DNA from: Pontibacter actiniarum
Lineage (GTDB): Bacteria > Bacteroidota > Bacteroidia > Cytophagales > Hymenobacteraceae
Assembly: GCF_003585765.1 (NCBI RefSeq)
Contig: NZ_CP021235.1
Location: 2,170,001 to 2,234,000, forward strand
Direction: 5' to 3'
Length of the DNA: 64,000 nt
Made by a program: the position numbers and the translations under genes. This document shows, one piece after another, positions 37,108 through 46,747 of this stretch. The first letter of the stretch is position 1. Each line of letters begins with the position of its first letter. Under the pieces are notes generated by a model that did no database searches, had not been told where the DNA came from, and saw only the letters and a list, made by a program, of their open reading frames with translations.

Positions 37108-38216
37108 ACAAAAGAATCGCAGTGCTGGCCGGAGACGGTATTGGACCGGAAGTATGCCAGGAGGCCGTCAGGGTGCTGAAAGCTGTGAGTGAAAAATTCG
37201 GGCACGAGTTTACATTCGATAGGCAGCCGATGGGGGCCTGCGCCATTGAGGCCACCGGTGATCCCCTGCCCGACCAGACGCTGGAGGCCTGCTACCTGGC
37301 AGATGCCATTCTGTTAGGGGCAATCGGGGATCCCAAGTATGACAATAACCCTGCTGCCAAGGTAAGGCCGGAGCAAGGGCTGCTCAAGCTTCGAAAGTCG
37401 CTGGGGCTGTACGCCAACATCCGGCCGGTGACAGCTTACGAAGTGCTGCTCCCCTACTCCCCTCTAAAAGATGCGCGCATTGCCGGTGCCGACATGCTGT
37501 TTTTCCGTGAGCTGACCGGTGGCATTTACTTCGGCGAGAAAGGGCGCATAGCTGACAGTGCGTATGACCACTGCACCTACAGCCGCTTCGAGATCGCCCG
37601 TATAGCCCACCTTGCGTTTAAGGCGGCGCAAAACAGGCGCGGCAAACTCACGCTGGTAGACAAAGCCAACGTGCTGGAGACCTCCAGGCTGTGGCGCGAG
37701 GTAGTGCAGGAAATAAGCCCTTCGTACCCAGACGTAGCCGTAGACTACCTGTTCGTGGACAATGCCGCCATGCAACTCATCCTTAACCCGAAACAGTTTG
37801 ACGTTATTCTGACAGAGAACATGTTTGGCGACATCCTCTCGGACGAAGCATCAGTGATTGCAGGCTCGCTGGGGCTCCTGCCATCGGCCTCCGTTGGTGA
37901 AACGGCAGCCCTGTTTGAGCCAATCCATGGCTCTTACCCGCAGGCCAAAGGCAAGAACATCGCCAACCCGATTGCCATGATTCTTTCCGCCGCTATGATG
38001 CTCGAGCACTTCGGGCTGCAACAAGAGGCTGACCTGGTGAGGAGATCTGTACAGGTGGCTCTGGATAAAAAGATTGTAACGCAGGACTTAACTCCTCCAA
38101 CCCTTGCTTACTCCACAGAGCAGGTAGGCGCTTTTATTGCGTACTGCGTTTTGGGAGGAGCTGTAGAAGGCCTGCACAAGAAAAACATGGAAGTGGGCAT
38201 GAGCACAGTTATTTAA
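37095..38216 (+). CDS. leuB: 3-isopropylmalate dehydrogenase
   Basis: NAD-dependent oxidative decarboxylase of the leucine pathway, 373 residues. Motifs: [40 protein letters not shown] (substrate/selectivity loop) and the metal-binding [11 protein letters not shown] and [12 protein letters not shown], then [17 protein letters not shown]. Intact and full length. Last gene of leuACDB, followed by a long hairpin. Confidence 0.96.
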   Translation: MGVLNKRIAVLAGDGIGPEVCQEAVRVLKAVSEKFGHEFTFDRQPMGACAIEATGDPLPDQTLEACYLADAILLGAIGDPKYDNNPAAKVRPEQGLLKLRKSLGLYANIRPVTAYEVLLPYSPLKDARIAGADMLFFRELTGGIYFGEKGRIADSAYDHCTYSRFEIARIAHLAFKAAQNRRGKLTLVDKANVLETSRLWREVVQEISPSYPDVAVDYLFVDNAAMQLILNPKQFDVILTENMFGDILSDEASVIAGSLGLLPSASVGETAALFEPIHGSYPQAKGKNIANPIAMILSAAMMLEHFGLQQEADLVRRSVQVALDKKIVTQDLTPPTLAYSTEQVGAFIAYCVLGGAVEGLHKKNMEVGMSTVI

Positions 38217-38254
38217 GCTGCCCTATGCACCGTGGTGAAAGCCACCTGTCCCCA

Positions 38255-38296
38255 GCACAAGAGGTGAAGCCACGGTTGTGGTTTCACCTCTTGTGC
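38255..38296 (+). terminator. hairpin downstream of leuB
   Basis: A 19-bp stem (38255-38273 with 38278-38296) with one G-U pair and a four-base loop. The following ATTTAGG is a weak T-tract, so it may terminate inefficiently or mainly protect the mRNA end. Confidence 0.65.
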
Positions 38297-38366
38297 ATTT
38301 AGGAGACTTCTCTGCGCTCATACCACTCCTACCCCGATACAGAACTTAAAACAAACGGTGCAACGC

Positions 38367-38615
38367 CTATGACGGCAGCATGTTTACACGCACCAGCGCT
38401 ATTACAGCCATCAGCAGAAAGATGGCATTCACGACCCAGCTGGCGTGTGCTTTTTTAGAGGCGGCGTACAGTGCCATTAAAAGGCAGCCAAAAATCTGCA
38501 TCCCCAGGTACTGCACCGATTGGCTGCTGATAAAATTCAGGCTGTTCAGGCTGAAAGCCAGTAGGGCAAACACTGCTCCTACCCAACCTATACCTTCCCA
38601 CACATACTTTCGCAT
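38367..38615 (-). CDS. CBU_0592-like small membrane protein
   Basis: An 82-residue protein with three hydrophobic segments (WEGIGWVGAVFALLAFSL, QYLGMQIFGCLLMALYAA, VVNAIFLLMAVIALVRV). The spacing and the GWxGA...QxxGxxLxAxxA...VNxxxxLxAxxAL pattern resemble the CBU_0592-type domain found in many bacteria, function unknown. Start ATG 38615; the frame remains open 16 codons further upstream. Divergent from the LysR gene. Confidence 0.65.
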   Translation of the reverse strand: MRKYVWEGIGWVGAVFALLAFSLNSLNFISSQSVQYLGMQIFGCLLMALYAASKKAHASWVVNAIFLLMAVIALVRVNMLPS

Positions 38616-38721
38616 TGGCAACTTTGCTTTAAGATTTAGAGTTACTGCAAAGTAAAGGGGCAAGGATGGCCATAAAAATGCTAATATTGGCTTTAGTGAT
38701 GCAAAAAATGAATCAGTTTAC

Positions 38722-39615
38722 ATGGAGCTACAGCAGATAAAGTACTTCCTGGCACTGGCCCAGGAGCTGCACTTCTGGAACACCGCTGAGCGAATGTTTA
38801 TTACACAGTCTGCCCTCAGCAGGCAAATCAAGGCGTTAGAGGAAGAGCTCGGGGTTCGGCTTTTTGAGCGGAACAAGCGGAGTGTGAAACTTACCGAGGC
38901 CGGCGCGTTTTTACGGGAGCAGTGGCTGCCCCTACTCGATGAGATTAACCGCGTTCACCTACAGGCCCGGAAGATACACGAAGGGGCCTTTGGTACGGTG
39001 CGGATCGGTTACCCGGGTTCTATTGCCTACAGCTTTATGCCCGATCTGATCACTAGTATATCCCAGACGCTGCCGGAGCTAAAGGTGGAACTGGTGGAGC
39101 CGACAGACATCAGTTTTGAGCAGCTGCTGCTTAACTACCAGATGGACCTGGCCTTCAGGCGCGACCCCGCGGAGAACCCGGCCCTGCAGTCTACCTGCCT
39201 GTATTCGGAGCCGTTTACGCTGGTGGTACCCAAAGACCACTGGCTTAACGAGGAGAACTTTGCAGGGCTCCACGACCTGAGGAACGAGAAGTTTATCCTC
39301 TCAAACCTGGCGCAGAATACTTTTTATACTTCCAGCCTTCGGCAGATTTTTGATGACCAGGGCTTTGCCCCTGATGTGCGCGTTGAAACGGACTTCGGGG
39401 CGATGGTGCTCGGCCTGGTCTCGAAGGGACTTGGCGTCACTATCCTGCCGCATTCTTACTCTTTCAGTGCGTTGCCCAACGTGCGCTTTATCACACTGCC
39501 GTATAAGGTGAACCTCTACGTAGCCTGGCGTAAAAACGACAGCAGCTCCGTACTGAAAAACATACTGTGTCAGGTGTCGGAAGCAGGCGCTACGTACATA
39601 ACAGGCAGCCGCTAA
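38722..39615 (+). CDS. LysR-family transcriptional regulator
   Basis: A 297-residue LTTR: N-terminal winged HTH (LQQIKYFLALAQELHF, FITQSALSRQIKALEEELG, LFERNKRSVKLTEAG) and a C-terminal periplasmic-binding-type effector domain (VRIGYPGSIAYSFMPDL... LVSKGLGVTILPHS). The effector is not known. LysR proteins often regulate the divergent gene, here the CBU_0592-like membrane protein with about 106 bases between starts; no clear T-N11-A palindrome was found. Confidence 0.92.
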   Translation: MELQQIKYFLALAQELHFWNTAERMFITQSALSRQIKALEEELGVRLFERNKRSVKLTEAGAFLREQWLPLLDEINRVHLQARKIHEGAFGTVRIGYPGSIAYSFMPDLITSISQTLPELKVELVEPTDISFEQLLLNYQMDLAFRRDPAENPALQSTCLYSEPFTLVVPKDHWLNEENFAGLHDLRNEKFILSNLAQNTFYTSSLRQIFDDQGFAPDVRVETDFGAMVLGLVSKGLGVTILPHSYSFSALPNVRFITLPYKVNLYVAWRKNDSSSVLKNILCQVSEAGATYITGSR

Positions 39616-39671
39616 GATTGGGAAAATGCTTCAGCACCTTAACTCTAAACAACATACCTAACGCTTCAGAA

Positions 39672-40130
39672 ATGAAAAGCAAAACCCTCCAGAACGTTGG
39701 CTCCGTAGCCGTTATGTGCCTAACTCTGTTTGGCTGTGTCACGAGTAATCAGAAGCTGTTTTCCTCCGTTGAGCCAGCAAAAGACCCCTCTTACGGGTAT
39801 ACAGCAGAAAACCCCATCGCAATAAAAAACACGGACCTTAGCAGTAGCGTTAACTCCTCCTATTACTTCTTGTCTCAACTGCGGTCAAGTAATGGCAACA
39901 AGCTTGAAATAATCAGAAGGTACTCCGTAGACAACCCCAACTATACAAAGGCCGCGGCTCCTGTTGTAAACCAGCATACAGGTGCCCCCCTTAGCTATGG
40001 AACTGGCCCCTTCTTAGACTTCTACATGCTAAAACCGGTAAATGAGGCCGACACCATTAAGCTGTACATCAACCCTTATCACAAAGGAGAAATAAAAGTA
40101 CCGGTTGGGCTACAGTTTGAGAAGGAGTAA
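39672..40130 (+). CDS. lipoprotein of unknown function
   Basis: A 152-residue lipoprotein with signal sequence MKSKTLQNVGSVAVMCLTLFGC and no recognised domain. The mature part looks beta-rich (SSYYFLSQLRSSNGNKLEIIRRYS, GPFLDFYML, DTIKLYINPYHKGEIKVPVGLQF). I start at ATG 39672; the frame extends upstream across the end of the LysR gene but has no signal peptide there. AT-richer than its neighbours. Confidence 0.65.
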   Translation: MKSKTLQNVGSVAVMCLTLFGCVTSNQKLFSSVEPAKDPSYGYTAENPIAIKNTDLSSSVNSSYYFLSQLRSSNGNKLEIIRRYSVDNPNYTKAAAPVVNQHTGAPLSYGTGPFLDFYMLKPVNEADTIKLYINPYHKGEIKVPVGLQFEKE

Positions 40131-40311
40131 AGAGCCGCGCTGGCCGCATGCCCAGCTGCTCCTCGCTACAGGCAAGCTACAATACCAGGAAAAGGATTGT
40201 CCCTGTCGCTCTTAAAGCTTTTATCTTTACAAGTATGCTGATAGGCTGAGTTACCAGTTCCAGCCTGCGCCTGTCTTGTAATATAAACCAACACGCCAAC
40301 TAATTTAAACT

Positions 40312-41373
40312 ATGAAATGGACAAACCAACTCACTCAGAAGCTACAGCTTGAGTACCCGATCATCCAGGCACCCATGCTGGGGGTCGCTACGCCAGAAAT
40401 GGTGGCGGCGGCAACAAAAGTAGGTTGCCTGGGCTCCCTTCCCTTAGGCGATTTCCCTGCCGAAAAGTGCGCTGAGATGATTCGCGCGACCAAACAACTA
40501 ACACCCCGCCCTTTTGCAGTCAACATTTTCGCCCACGACATACCCGCGCCTTCGGATGAGCTGAAAGAAAGGTACGCAAAAGCAAAACAGTTTATAGAGC
40601 AGTTAGCGCAGCAGCACCACTTGCCGGTAAAGCTTCCGGGGTTTGAAGAGTTAAAGCTTCATAGTTACCGAGAGCAAGTAGAGGCCATTATAGCAGAAGG
40701 TTGCCGGACCGTGAGCTTTACGTTTGGCAACCTGGATGCACCGTCAATCGAGAGGCTGAAAAGCAAGGATGTTACGTTAATCGGCACCTGTACTTCCGTT
40801 CAGGAGGCGCAACTCCTGGAGCAGTCTGACATAGACGTTATTTGTGTGCAAGGCATTGAAGCAGGCGGGCACCGGGGGAGTTTCACCAACGGTTACCTGC
40901 CGCAAACGGGTGGCTTGTCCTTGTTGTCGCAGGTATACGAGTCGGTGAGCGTTCCGCTTATTTACGCTGGGGGCATCTACAACGCAAAGACATTGCTGGC
41001 GTCCAAAACACTGGGGGCGCAGGGCTTCCAAATCGGAAGCCTGCTGTTAGGCGCTGCCGAGAGTGCGCTGAAGGAGTTTGAGAAAAGGAGGCTGCGAGAA
41101 GTAAAGGAAAGCGAGATTGTCCTGACCAAGAGCTTTTCCGGGCGCTATGCAAGAGGAATCAAAAACACCTTTATCGAGGCCGTAGATAGTTCGGAGCATA
41201 TTTTACCTTACCCTTACCAAAACAAACTGACGAAGGAATTACGCAAACTTGCAAAAGCCAACGAAAACCCTGACTTCGTGAGCATCTGGTTGGGGCAGTC
41301 TATCAACGGGTTTAGCAACCAGCCAACTGCAGACATTCTAAAGGAGTTGATCAAGGCAACGGAGCAATTTTAG
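40312..41373 (+). CDS. nitronate monooxygenase family protein
   Basis: A 353-residue FMN-dependent TIM-barrel enzyme. Family segments: YPIIQAPMLGVATPEMVAA at the N-terminus, VSFTFG, the active-site GIEAGGHRGSF (catalytic histidine), VPLIYAGGIYNAKTLLA and GAQGFQIGSLLLGAAES. Oxidises nitronates (such as propionate 3-nitronate) as detoxification; related enoyl reductases and dehydrogenases cannot be excluded. Convergent with the histidine kinase gene, spacer without clear terminator. Confidence 0.87.
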   Translation: MKWTNQLTQKLQLEYPIIQAPMLGVATPEMVAAATKVGCLGSLPLGDFPAEKCAEMIRATKQLTPRPFAVNIFAHDIPAPSDELKERYAKAKQFIEQLAQQHHLPVKLPGFEELKLHSYREQVEAIIAEGCRTVSFTFGNLDAPSIERLKSKDVTLIGTCTSVQEAQLLEQSDIDVICVQGIEAGGHRGSFTNGYLPQTGGLSLLSQVYESVSVPLIYAGGIYNAKTLLASKTLGAQGFQIGSLLLGAAESALKEFEKRRLREVKESEIVLTKSFSGRYARGIKNTFIEAVDSSEHILPYPYQNKLTKELRKLAKANENPDFVSIWLGQSINGFSNQPTADILKELIKATEQF

Positions 41374-41505
41374 CGTTGCTGTGGTTTCACCAATACCTTC
41401 AGGCATAAGTATAAGCAATGGACTGGTGCATTTTTCACGCCACCGCAACCAGCAGAGGCAATTTTGCATAGCATCAGCAGAAGTATAAACGTATAGCTGC
41501 CCCTA

Positions 41506-43338
41506 TCACACCTCCGCCAGGTGGTACACCGGCAAAGAAACGACGAACGTACTACCAGCCCCCAGTTCACTCTCTACCCAGATACTGCCACCCTGCGACT
41601 CAATAAACTCTTTTGAGATAGAAAGCCCCAGGCCAGCTCCGCCTTTGTACTGCTCTTTACCCGGTATCTGCACAAACTTCTGGAATATCTTGCTGTGGTT
41701 TGATGCATCAATACCGGGGCCGTTGTCGTGTACTTTTATCAGCACCTGCCTCTCCTCATCCTCTGTTGTGATGGTGATCACGTCGCCTTCCGGGGAGTAG
41801 CGCACGGCATTGCTGAGCAGGTTAATCAGCACCCAGGTCGTTTTCTCTACATCAGCCATGACATCGGTTAGCTGGTTTTCCAGCTGCACCTCTACCCGCA
41901 GCTGTTTCTGCAACAGTTGCAGGCTGATCACCTCTTCTGCATAATGAATGATGTCCGTGATGTTCGTTTTCTGTACGTTCAGCTGAATATTCCCAGATTC
42001 CAGCCGCGACACATCAATTAACTCCCCTACCATTTTCTGGAGGCGTGACGTTTCCTGCTTCAGCGTACGGATAATGCCTGTCTGCTCTTCATTCATAGCG
42101 CCCACCCGTTCATTCTGGAGCAACTTTAGGCTGTACCCTATGGAGGCCAAGGGCGTTTTCAGTTCATGTGAAACGGTTGCCAGGAAGTTAGACTTTGCCT
42201 GGTCCAGCCGTTTGAACTCACTTACGTTCCTTAGGGATACAACGTAGCCGTATAGCTCACTTTGCTCCTTCAGCTCGTTGTAAGAAACAATGTCTAAAAC
42301 ACTTTTACAGTAATATGCTTCCTCCCCTCCTTCAGTAACGGTTAGCAAATGGTCATCTGATGTTCTGCCAATCATGATATCTTTCACCAGTTCCCGGTAC
42401 AGGTCGTTCTCGTTTTCCAGCTCCTGCGACTGGCGCCCCACCAGGTTTGCCCGCTCCATGCCCAGTAGCTTACAGGCAACTGGGTTTGCCTCTGTTACCT
42501 GCAGGTTGTGGTCCAGCAGCAGCAGTCCTTCATCCAGGTTCTGCATGATAAGCTCAATCCGCTTTTTCTCTGACATGAGCACGTTCAGGTTCGAGAACTC
42601 ATACTCCTGCAGTTTCTTCAGCATGCTGTTATATACCTTTGCCACGCGGCTAAACTCATTGCGGCCCCGCACAGGAATCTTTTTAGAAAAATCCTTACCA
42701 GAGGCTGCCTGAATAGAATCCACCAGCATGTTGATAGGCTTGGCTATGGCTGCGGGAATTGTCAGCAGAAAGCCTAGCGTCAGCAACAGAGCCGCAGTCA
42801 GGGCCACTAAAGTATAAACTCTAGTCTGCTGCGCTATGTGCTGTGCATGGTCGCTTTTCGAGATCATGGCATCCATGTTCATGCTGAGCATCTGGTCCAG
42901 CTGGTCGCGCAGCAAACGGTACCGCGGCAGGAGCTCTACGTAGTAGGCATTGGCATCTAAAGAATCGTTTAGGAGCAGGATGCGGTAGTGCTGAAAACCC
43001 TCCGCCACGTCTTCCACCAGCTGCCCCTCGCCCGGCTCGGTGATGTTGCCCTGCTCCTTGCGCAGGTTAGCAGCAAACACAGCCATGTTCTCCCGAATCA
43101 TATCGGCTTTTACCTCGGGCGTTACATCCGAAAAGAGTAACTGCTGTTTGGCGGCCTGCATGTTATCGAGCGATGAGATCATGCGCTTGCCCACCTGCAG
43201 CGTGTAGAGGTTAGCTTTGAGGATATTACGCGCGGCCCTGTCCAGCTTGTTAACGTTGGTGACAGAGTATACCCCGAGGGCTAATAACACCACCAGAATA
43301 GTCAGGTAGCCAAGCGTAACTTTTGTTTTTAACTTCAT
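41506..43338 (-). CDS. membrane sensor histidine kinase of the kdp locus (four-helix sensor-HAMP-PAS-HisKA-HATPase)
   Basis: A 610-residue kinase: membrane segment at about 9-27, periplasmic helical region 28-172, second membrane segment about 175-197, HAMP to about 250, PAS about 260-375, HisKA with phospho-histidine H391 in TVSHELKTPLASI, and HATPase with LLSNAVRYSPEG, DNGPGID and GGAGLGLSI. It is not built like the C-terminal half of KdpD, which has four membrane segments and GAF; nevertheless it follows the KdpD sensor gene by 46 bases as the last gene of the kdp transcript. Likely partner is the NtrC-type regulator at 51479-52834, inferred from location only. Confidence 0.88.
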   Translation of the reverse strand: MKLKTKVTLGYLTILVVLLALGVYSVTNVNKLDRAARNILKANLYTLQVGKRMISSLDNMQAAKQQLLFSDVTPEVKADMIRENMAVFAANLRKEQGNITEPGEGQLVEDVAEGFQHYRILLLNDSLDANAYYVELLPRYRLLRDQLDQMLSMNMDAMISKSDHAQHIAQQTRVYTLVALTAALLLTLGFLLTIPAAIAKPINMLVDSIQAASGKDFSKKIPVRGRNEFSRVAKVYNSMLKKLQEYEFSNLNVLMSEKKRIELIMQNLDEGLLLLDHNLQVTEANPVACKLLGMERANLVGRQSQELENENDLYRELVKDIMIGRTSDDHLLTVTEGGEEAYYCKSVLDIVSYNELKEQSELYGYVVSLRNVSEFKRLDQAKSNFLATVSHELKTPLASIGYSLKLLQNERVGAMNEEQTGIIRTLKQETSRLQKMVGELIDVSRLESGNIQLNVQKTNITDIIHYAEEVISLQLLQKQLRVEVQLENQLTDVMADVEKTTWVLINLLSNAVRYSPEGDVITITTEDEERQVLIKVHDNGPGIDASNHSKIFQKFVQIPGKEQYKGGAGLGLSISKEFIESQGGSIWVESELGAGSTFVVSLPVYHLAEV

Positions 43339-43384
43339 GAAAGTATAAATAATGTTTTAAAGCTACTGAGATATTCGATGCCGC

Positions 43385-44533
43385 TTAAACACTCACCAGG
43401 AAAATGTCCAGGTCTATCCCGGCATCTGAAACGGCACGGATGATACGGCGGGTCTGGCTGATCTTAAACCAGTCGCTGAAAGACTTTCGCCCGGTTACGC
43501 CGCAGATAAGCAGGGTAGCTTGTTTGTCCTGCGCCACCTGTAGTATCTCCTGTGCCACGTGGCGGCCTTTCAGCCGGATGATCTGCCCGCCCAGCTGGGT
43601 AGCCAGCTGCAGGTTATTGATCAGGTGGCGCTGCTTAGCCAGGCCAACGGTATCCGTGTTTTCCTGCTCCGTCTGCACGTACACCACATACCACTTGGCC
43701 CGGAAGCGGTCTGCCATGCGCGAGGCTTTTCGGATAATCTCTTTTGCCGCTTTCTCATTGGTGTTGATGCAAGCCACCAGCTTGTCCAAGTTTTTGCGTG
43801 AGGCCATGGCCACTTCCAGATCAATGCGCTGCATCAGGTGGTTGGATACTTCGCGCAGGGCCAGCTCGCGCAGCTGCAGCAGGTTCTCCTTCTGAAAAAA
43901 GTTTTTCAGGGCCGCCTCCACCTTTACCTTATCGTAGATCTTCCCCTCCTTCAGCCTGTCCAGCAGCTCCTCTATCGTGAGGTCGATGTTGACAATATCG
44001 TCAGCGGCTTTCACCACCTTGTCCGGCACCCGCTCCGACACCTCCACCCCTGTAATCTTTTCGATCTGATAGTTCAGGCTCTCGATATGCTGGATGTTTA
44101 CGGCGCTGATCACGCTGATACCAGCCTGTATCAGCTGCTCCACATCCTGCCAGCGCTTTTCGTTTACAGAACCCGGCACATTGGTATGCGCCAGCTCATC
44201 TACGATCACGACCTCTGGCCTGCGCTGCAGCACCGCCTGCAGGTCCAGCTCCTCCAGCATGCGGCCTTTGTAAAAGATAGACTTGCGCTTCATCACAGGC
44301 AGGCCTTCCAGCTGCGCCTCGGTTCCAGCTCTGCCATGCGTCTCCACATAGCCAATCAGCACATCTACCCCGTGGGCCTGTAGTTCCCGGGCCTCCTGCA
44401 GCATGCGGTATGTTTTTCCGACGCCAGCCGCCAAGCCGATGTACAGCTTAAAGCGCCCCTTCTTCGACTCCTGCAGCAGCCGCAGAAAGCGATCTGCAGA
44501 TTTACTGTTATCCTCTTCTTCCTTTGAGTTCAT
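43385..44533 (-). CDS. kdpD: stand-alone KdpD sensor half (KdpD domain + USP domain, no kinase)
   Basis: A 382-residue cytosolic protein equal to the N-terminal half of KdpD: Walker A GLAAGVGKTYRM (33-44), GYVETHGR, Walker B VVIVDELAHTNVPG (about 108-121), VNIQHIESLN, then a universal-stress-like domain (about 245-380; LVACINTNEKAAKEIIRKA, LLICGVTGRKSFSDW). The membrane domain, GAF and kinase of canonical KdpD are absent and the gene simply stops; the following gene is an unrelated HAMP kinase. In the E. coli-type system this half modulates the kinase and binds nucleotide; here it would have to act in trans. Start MNSKEEED at 44533 preferred over the longer frame to 44572. Confidence 0.9.
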   Translation of the reverse strand: MNSKEEEDNSKSADRFLRLLQESKKGRFKLYIGLAAGVGKTYRMLQEARELQAHGVDVLIGYVETHGRAGTEAQLEGLPVMKRKSIFYKGRMLEELDLQAVLQRRPEVVIVDELAHTNVPGSVNEKRWQDVEQLIQAGISVISAVNIQHIESLNYQIEKITGVEVSERVPDKVVKAADDIVNIDLTIEELLDRLKEGKIYDKVKVEAALKNFFQKENLLQLRELALREVSNHLMQRIDLEVAMASRKNLDKLVACINTNEKAAKEIIRKASRMADRFRAKWYVVYVQTEQENTDTVGLAKQRHLINNLQLATQLGGQIIRLKGRHVAQEILQVAQDKQATLLICGVTGRKSFSDWFKISQTRRIIRAVSDAGIDLDIFLVSV

Positions 44534-44588
44534 GTTTTTCAAGCTTACATGGAGCAGGCATGCAGTTAGCACTACCTGCCTGCTCCTT

Positions 44589-45677
44589 CTAGAACTTCAG
44601 CGCAAAAGAGGTTACCAACAGCAGATTATTGTCTTTTATGCCTTCATCGCCGGCAAATATCCTGTCTTTGGAGTCGTAGCCGCGTGCCTCCACCCGCCAC
44701 AGAAAGTTGGGAGCCGGAGCATAATCGAAGTTCAGCGAGGCGCTGGAGGTCTGGAAACCGTTGGGGCTTTGCGTGGAGATGATGATCTGGTCTTCATCGT
44801 TATAATGCTCTACACGACCTGCCAGGGCAAACTTTTCGCTTAACCGGTAGCGCGCCAGCACCATGCCGGCGTACCAGCTGCCTTGCTCCCTGCTATCCCA
44901 AAGCTCCTGGCGACCATAGTCCACGCTGCCGGCTAAGTTAAACCTGTCGGAGAAAGTATAAGCCGCATAGAAATTATGGAAGTAGCGGCGCTTGCTATCC
45001 GTTTCATCCGGCGCTTCGTTGCCGTAGTAGTTGTTGTAGCTCAGCGTGAGCTGGTCTGTAGGCGTATAGCTAATGCCGAAGCCCAGTGATTTGGCGTCGT
45101 TTGTCTCCTGTATGTTCTGCCAGCCGTTCAGCACCAGGAACTTCATCGTCACCTTGTCCGACACCTCCGCCGTTAGTTGGGCACCCGTTTCAAAGTAAGG
45201 TGAGTTTTCGGCCATGAGGGCACGCGTGTAGATTTCGTTGTTGAGGGAGAAAGTGCTTTCATAGCCAATATGCGAGGGCAGAATACCCATATCCAGCCAC
45301 ACGCCTTCGGCCAGCTTTACCCCGGCGTTTGCCTGCGCGATGAGCTGCGTCAATTCATTTGGCTCGGCAGCATAGTTGGCCTGCACATAAGTACCCGTGT
45401 GCAGCGCCAGCGTGGCCCGCACTTTATCGGTGGCATAATCTGCCTGCAGAAAACCCCAGTTCAGGTTAAACTCGTTGTGGCGGAAAGCCTGGGTGGTATA
45501 GAGTCGGTCTTTGTCTACAGGTTTCGAGAAATCATAGGCATAGTATACATCCACGCCGCCGCTCAATTTAAACGGCTTTTCCGCTTCTTCCATACCTAAC
45601 GAGTCGGCTGTTTGCGCACTTGCGGCAAAGGTTACCAATAAGTACAGCGCTAAAAGTATGGCGAATAAGTATTTCAT
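44589..45677 (-). CDS. outer-membrane beta-barrel (porin-like) protein of the kdp locus
   Basis: A 362-residue protein with signal peptide MKYLFAILLALYLLVTFAASAQ and amphipathic beta-strands throughout, ending with Phe (SFALKF), the classical outer-membrane signature. Segments such as FKLSGGVDVYYAYDFSKP, LSYNNYYGNEAPDE and FNLAGSVDYGRQELWD resemble Bacteroidota putative porins. It lies between kdpC and the KdpD half, suggesting it admits potassium or another solute across the outer membrane under the same control. I start at ATG 45677; the frame is open 100 codons upstream across the repeat element but without signal peptide. Confidence 0.82.
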   Translation of the reverse strand: MKYLFAILLALYLLVTFAASAQTADSLGMEEAEKPFKLSGGVDVYYAYDFSKPVDKDRLYTTQAFRHNEFNLNWGFLQADYATDKVRATLALHTGTYVQANYAAEPNELTQLIAQANAGVKLAEGVWLDMGILPSHIGYESTFSLNNEIYTRALMAENSPYFETGAQLTAEVSDKVTMKFLVLNGWQNIQETNDAKSLGFGISYTPTDQLTLSYNNYYGNEAPDETDSKRRYFHNFYAAYTFSDRFNLAGSVDYGRQELWDSREQGSWYAGMVLARYRLSEKFALAGRVEHYNDEDQIIISTQSPNGFQTSSASLNFDYAPAPNFLWRVEARGYDSKDRIFAGDEGIKDNNLLLVTSFALKF

Positions 45678-45779
45678 CTGTGTAAATGTTCTTGTTGATG
45701 CCGCAGCCTGCGTAGCCGCGGCTTTTGTGTATGTTTTAGTTGATGAGTACCAAACCCAAGTATAGTTGAAACATGTAGT

Positions 45780-45966
45780 CGCTGGTGCGAGCTTGCAGCT
45801 CGTACCTTGCCCAACCCTCACTTTTACTGCTGCCAGTTTAAACGTACTGACAAAGAGTAAGATCAATTTGTATCTGGCACAATTTAATCCATGCTTTGCG
45901 CTAAAGCTGTACTTGCTGAATGTGTGATGTGGGCGTGAAGGTACGAGCAACAAGCTCGCACCAGCG
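45780..45966. repeat. REPIN-like inverted repeat element
   Basis: Two 29-base arms, 45780-45808 and 45938-45966, are reverse complements of each other at 27 of 29 positions, with 129 bases between. Each arm is itself a hairpin (GGTGCGAGCT...AGCTCGTACC on the left; GGTACGAGC...GCTCGCACC on the right). This is the architecture of paired REP sequences (BIME/REPIN), which are mobilised by RAYT (TnpA-REP) transposases encoded elsewhere in a genome. No transposase is in the window. Confidence 0.75.
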
Positions 45967-45998
45967 GCAGAGTACATCTGCAGCGGGCAGTAATCAAG

Positions 45999-46646
45999 CT
46001 ACCGCTGCGCGTTCAGCTGATCCAGCGCCACATTCAGCTTCAGCACGTTTACTTTCTCCGGGCCAAGTATACCCAGCAGCGGAGCCTCTACCTGCTCCTG
46101 CACCAGCGCCCGCACCTGCTCCACGGGCAGGTGGCGTACGCGGGCAATGCGTTCTATCTGCACCAGCGCCCCCTGCGGCGATAAATGCGGGTCCAGGCCG
46201 CTACCCGAGGCTGTTACCAGCTCTGCCGGCACCTCCTTGCGCTTTACCGTTGGGTTCTGCTCCAAGAAGGTATCAATGCGCTCCTGTACCTCTGCCAGGT
46301 ACTCCGGGTTAGAAGGGCCCTTGTTTGAGCCGCCGGAGCCGCCGCCGTTGTACGCCACCGCCGATGGGCGGCTGTAAAAGTAGCGATCTTCGGTGAAGGA
46401 CTGGCCTACATTTTCGTAACCAACCACACGGCCGTTCACCGTTACTTGCTTTCCCGCTCCCCCGTTTGGAGCAGCCATCCTGGCAATGGCCCAGATCGAA
46501 AGCGGATACAGGAGCACAAAAAAGCCGATGCACCATACGGTCAGGATCAGGCTCTGCTTCATGATGTTTCCTGTGCCCTTGGGCTGAGAACTGGCCCCTC
46601 GGTTAGCTCTCTCCTGCACTGGCTTCTCTTTTATATTAGTTTCCAT
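45999..46646 (-). CDS. kdpC: potassium-transporting ATPase subunit C
   Basis: A 215-residue KdpC: single N-terminal membrane segment (LILTVWCIGFFVLLYPLSIW), periplasmic domain with VGQSFTEDRYFYSRPSA, SGLDPHLSPQGALVQIERIARVR and VNVLKLNVALDQL at the C-terminus. It assists KdpB and nucleotide binding in the KdpFABC complex. A second candidate start (ATG 46562, MKQSLILTVW) would remove 28 hydrophilic residues and matches the usual KdpC length better; I cannot choose with certainty. It lies 101 bases after kdpB. Confidence 0.93.
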   Translation of the reverse strand: METNIKEKPVQERANRGASSQPKGTGNIMKQSLILTVWCIGFFVLLYPLSIWAIARMAAPNGGAGKQVTVNGRVVGYENVGQSFTEDRYFYSRPSAVAYNGGGSGGSNKGPSNPEYLAEVQERIDTFLEQNPTVKRKEVPAELVTASGSGLDPHLSPQGALVQIERIARVRHLPVEQVRALVQEQVEAPLLGILGPEKVNVLKLNVALDQLNAQR

Positions 46647-46747
46647 TTCGGATAAATTCAGATGTTTATACTTCTACTTTGTAAAGGAGCCGGGCGTAAG
46701 GCTTTGGCTCCTTCTTATACTTTTATACCTATGCAATTACAGCCTGA

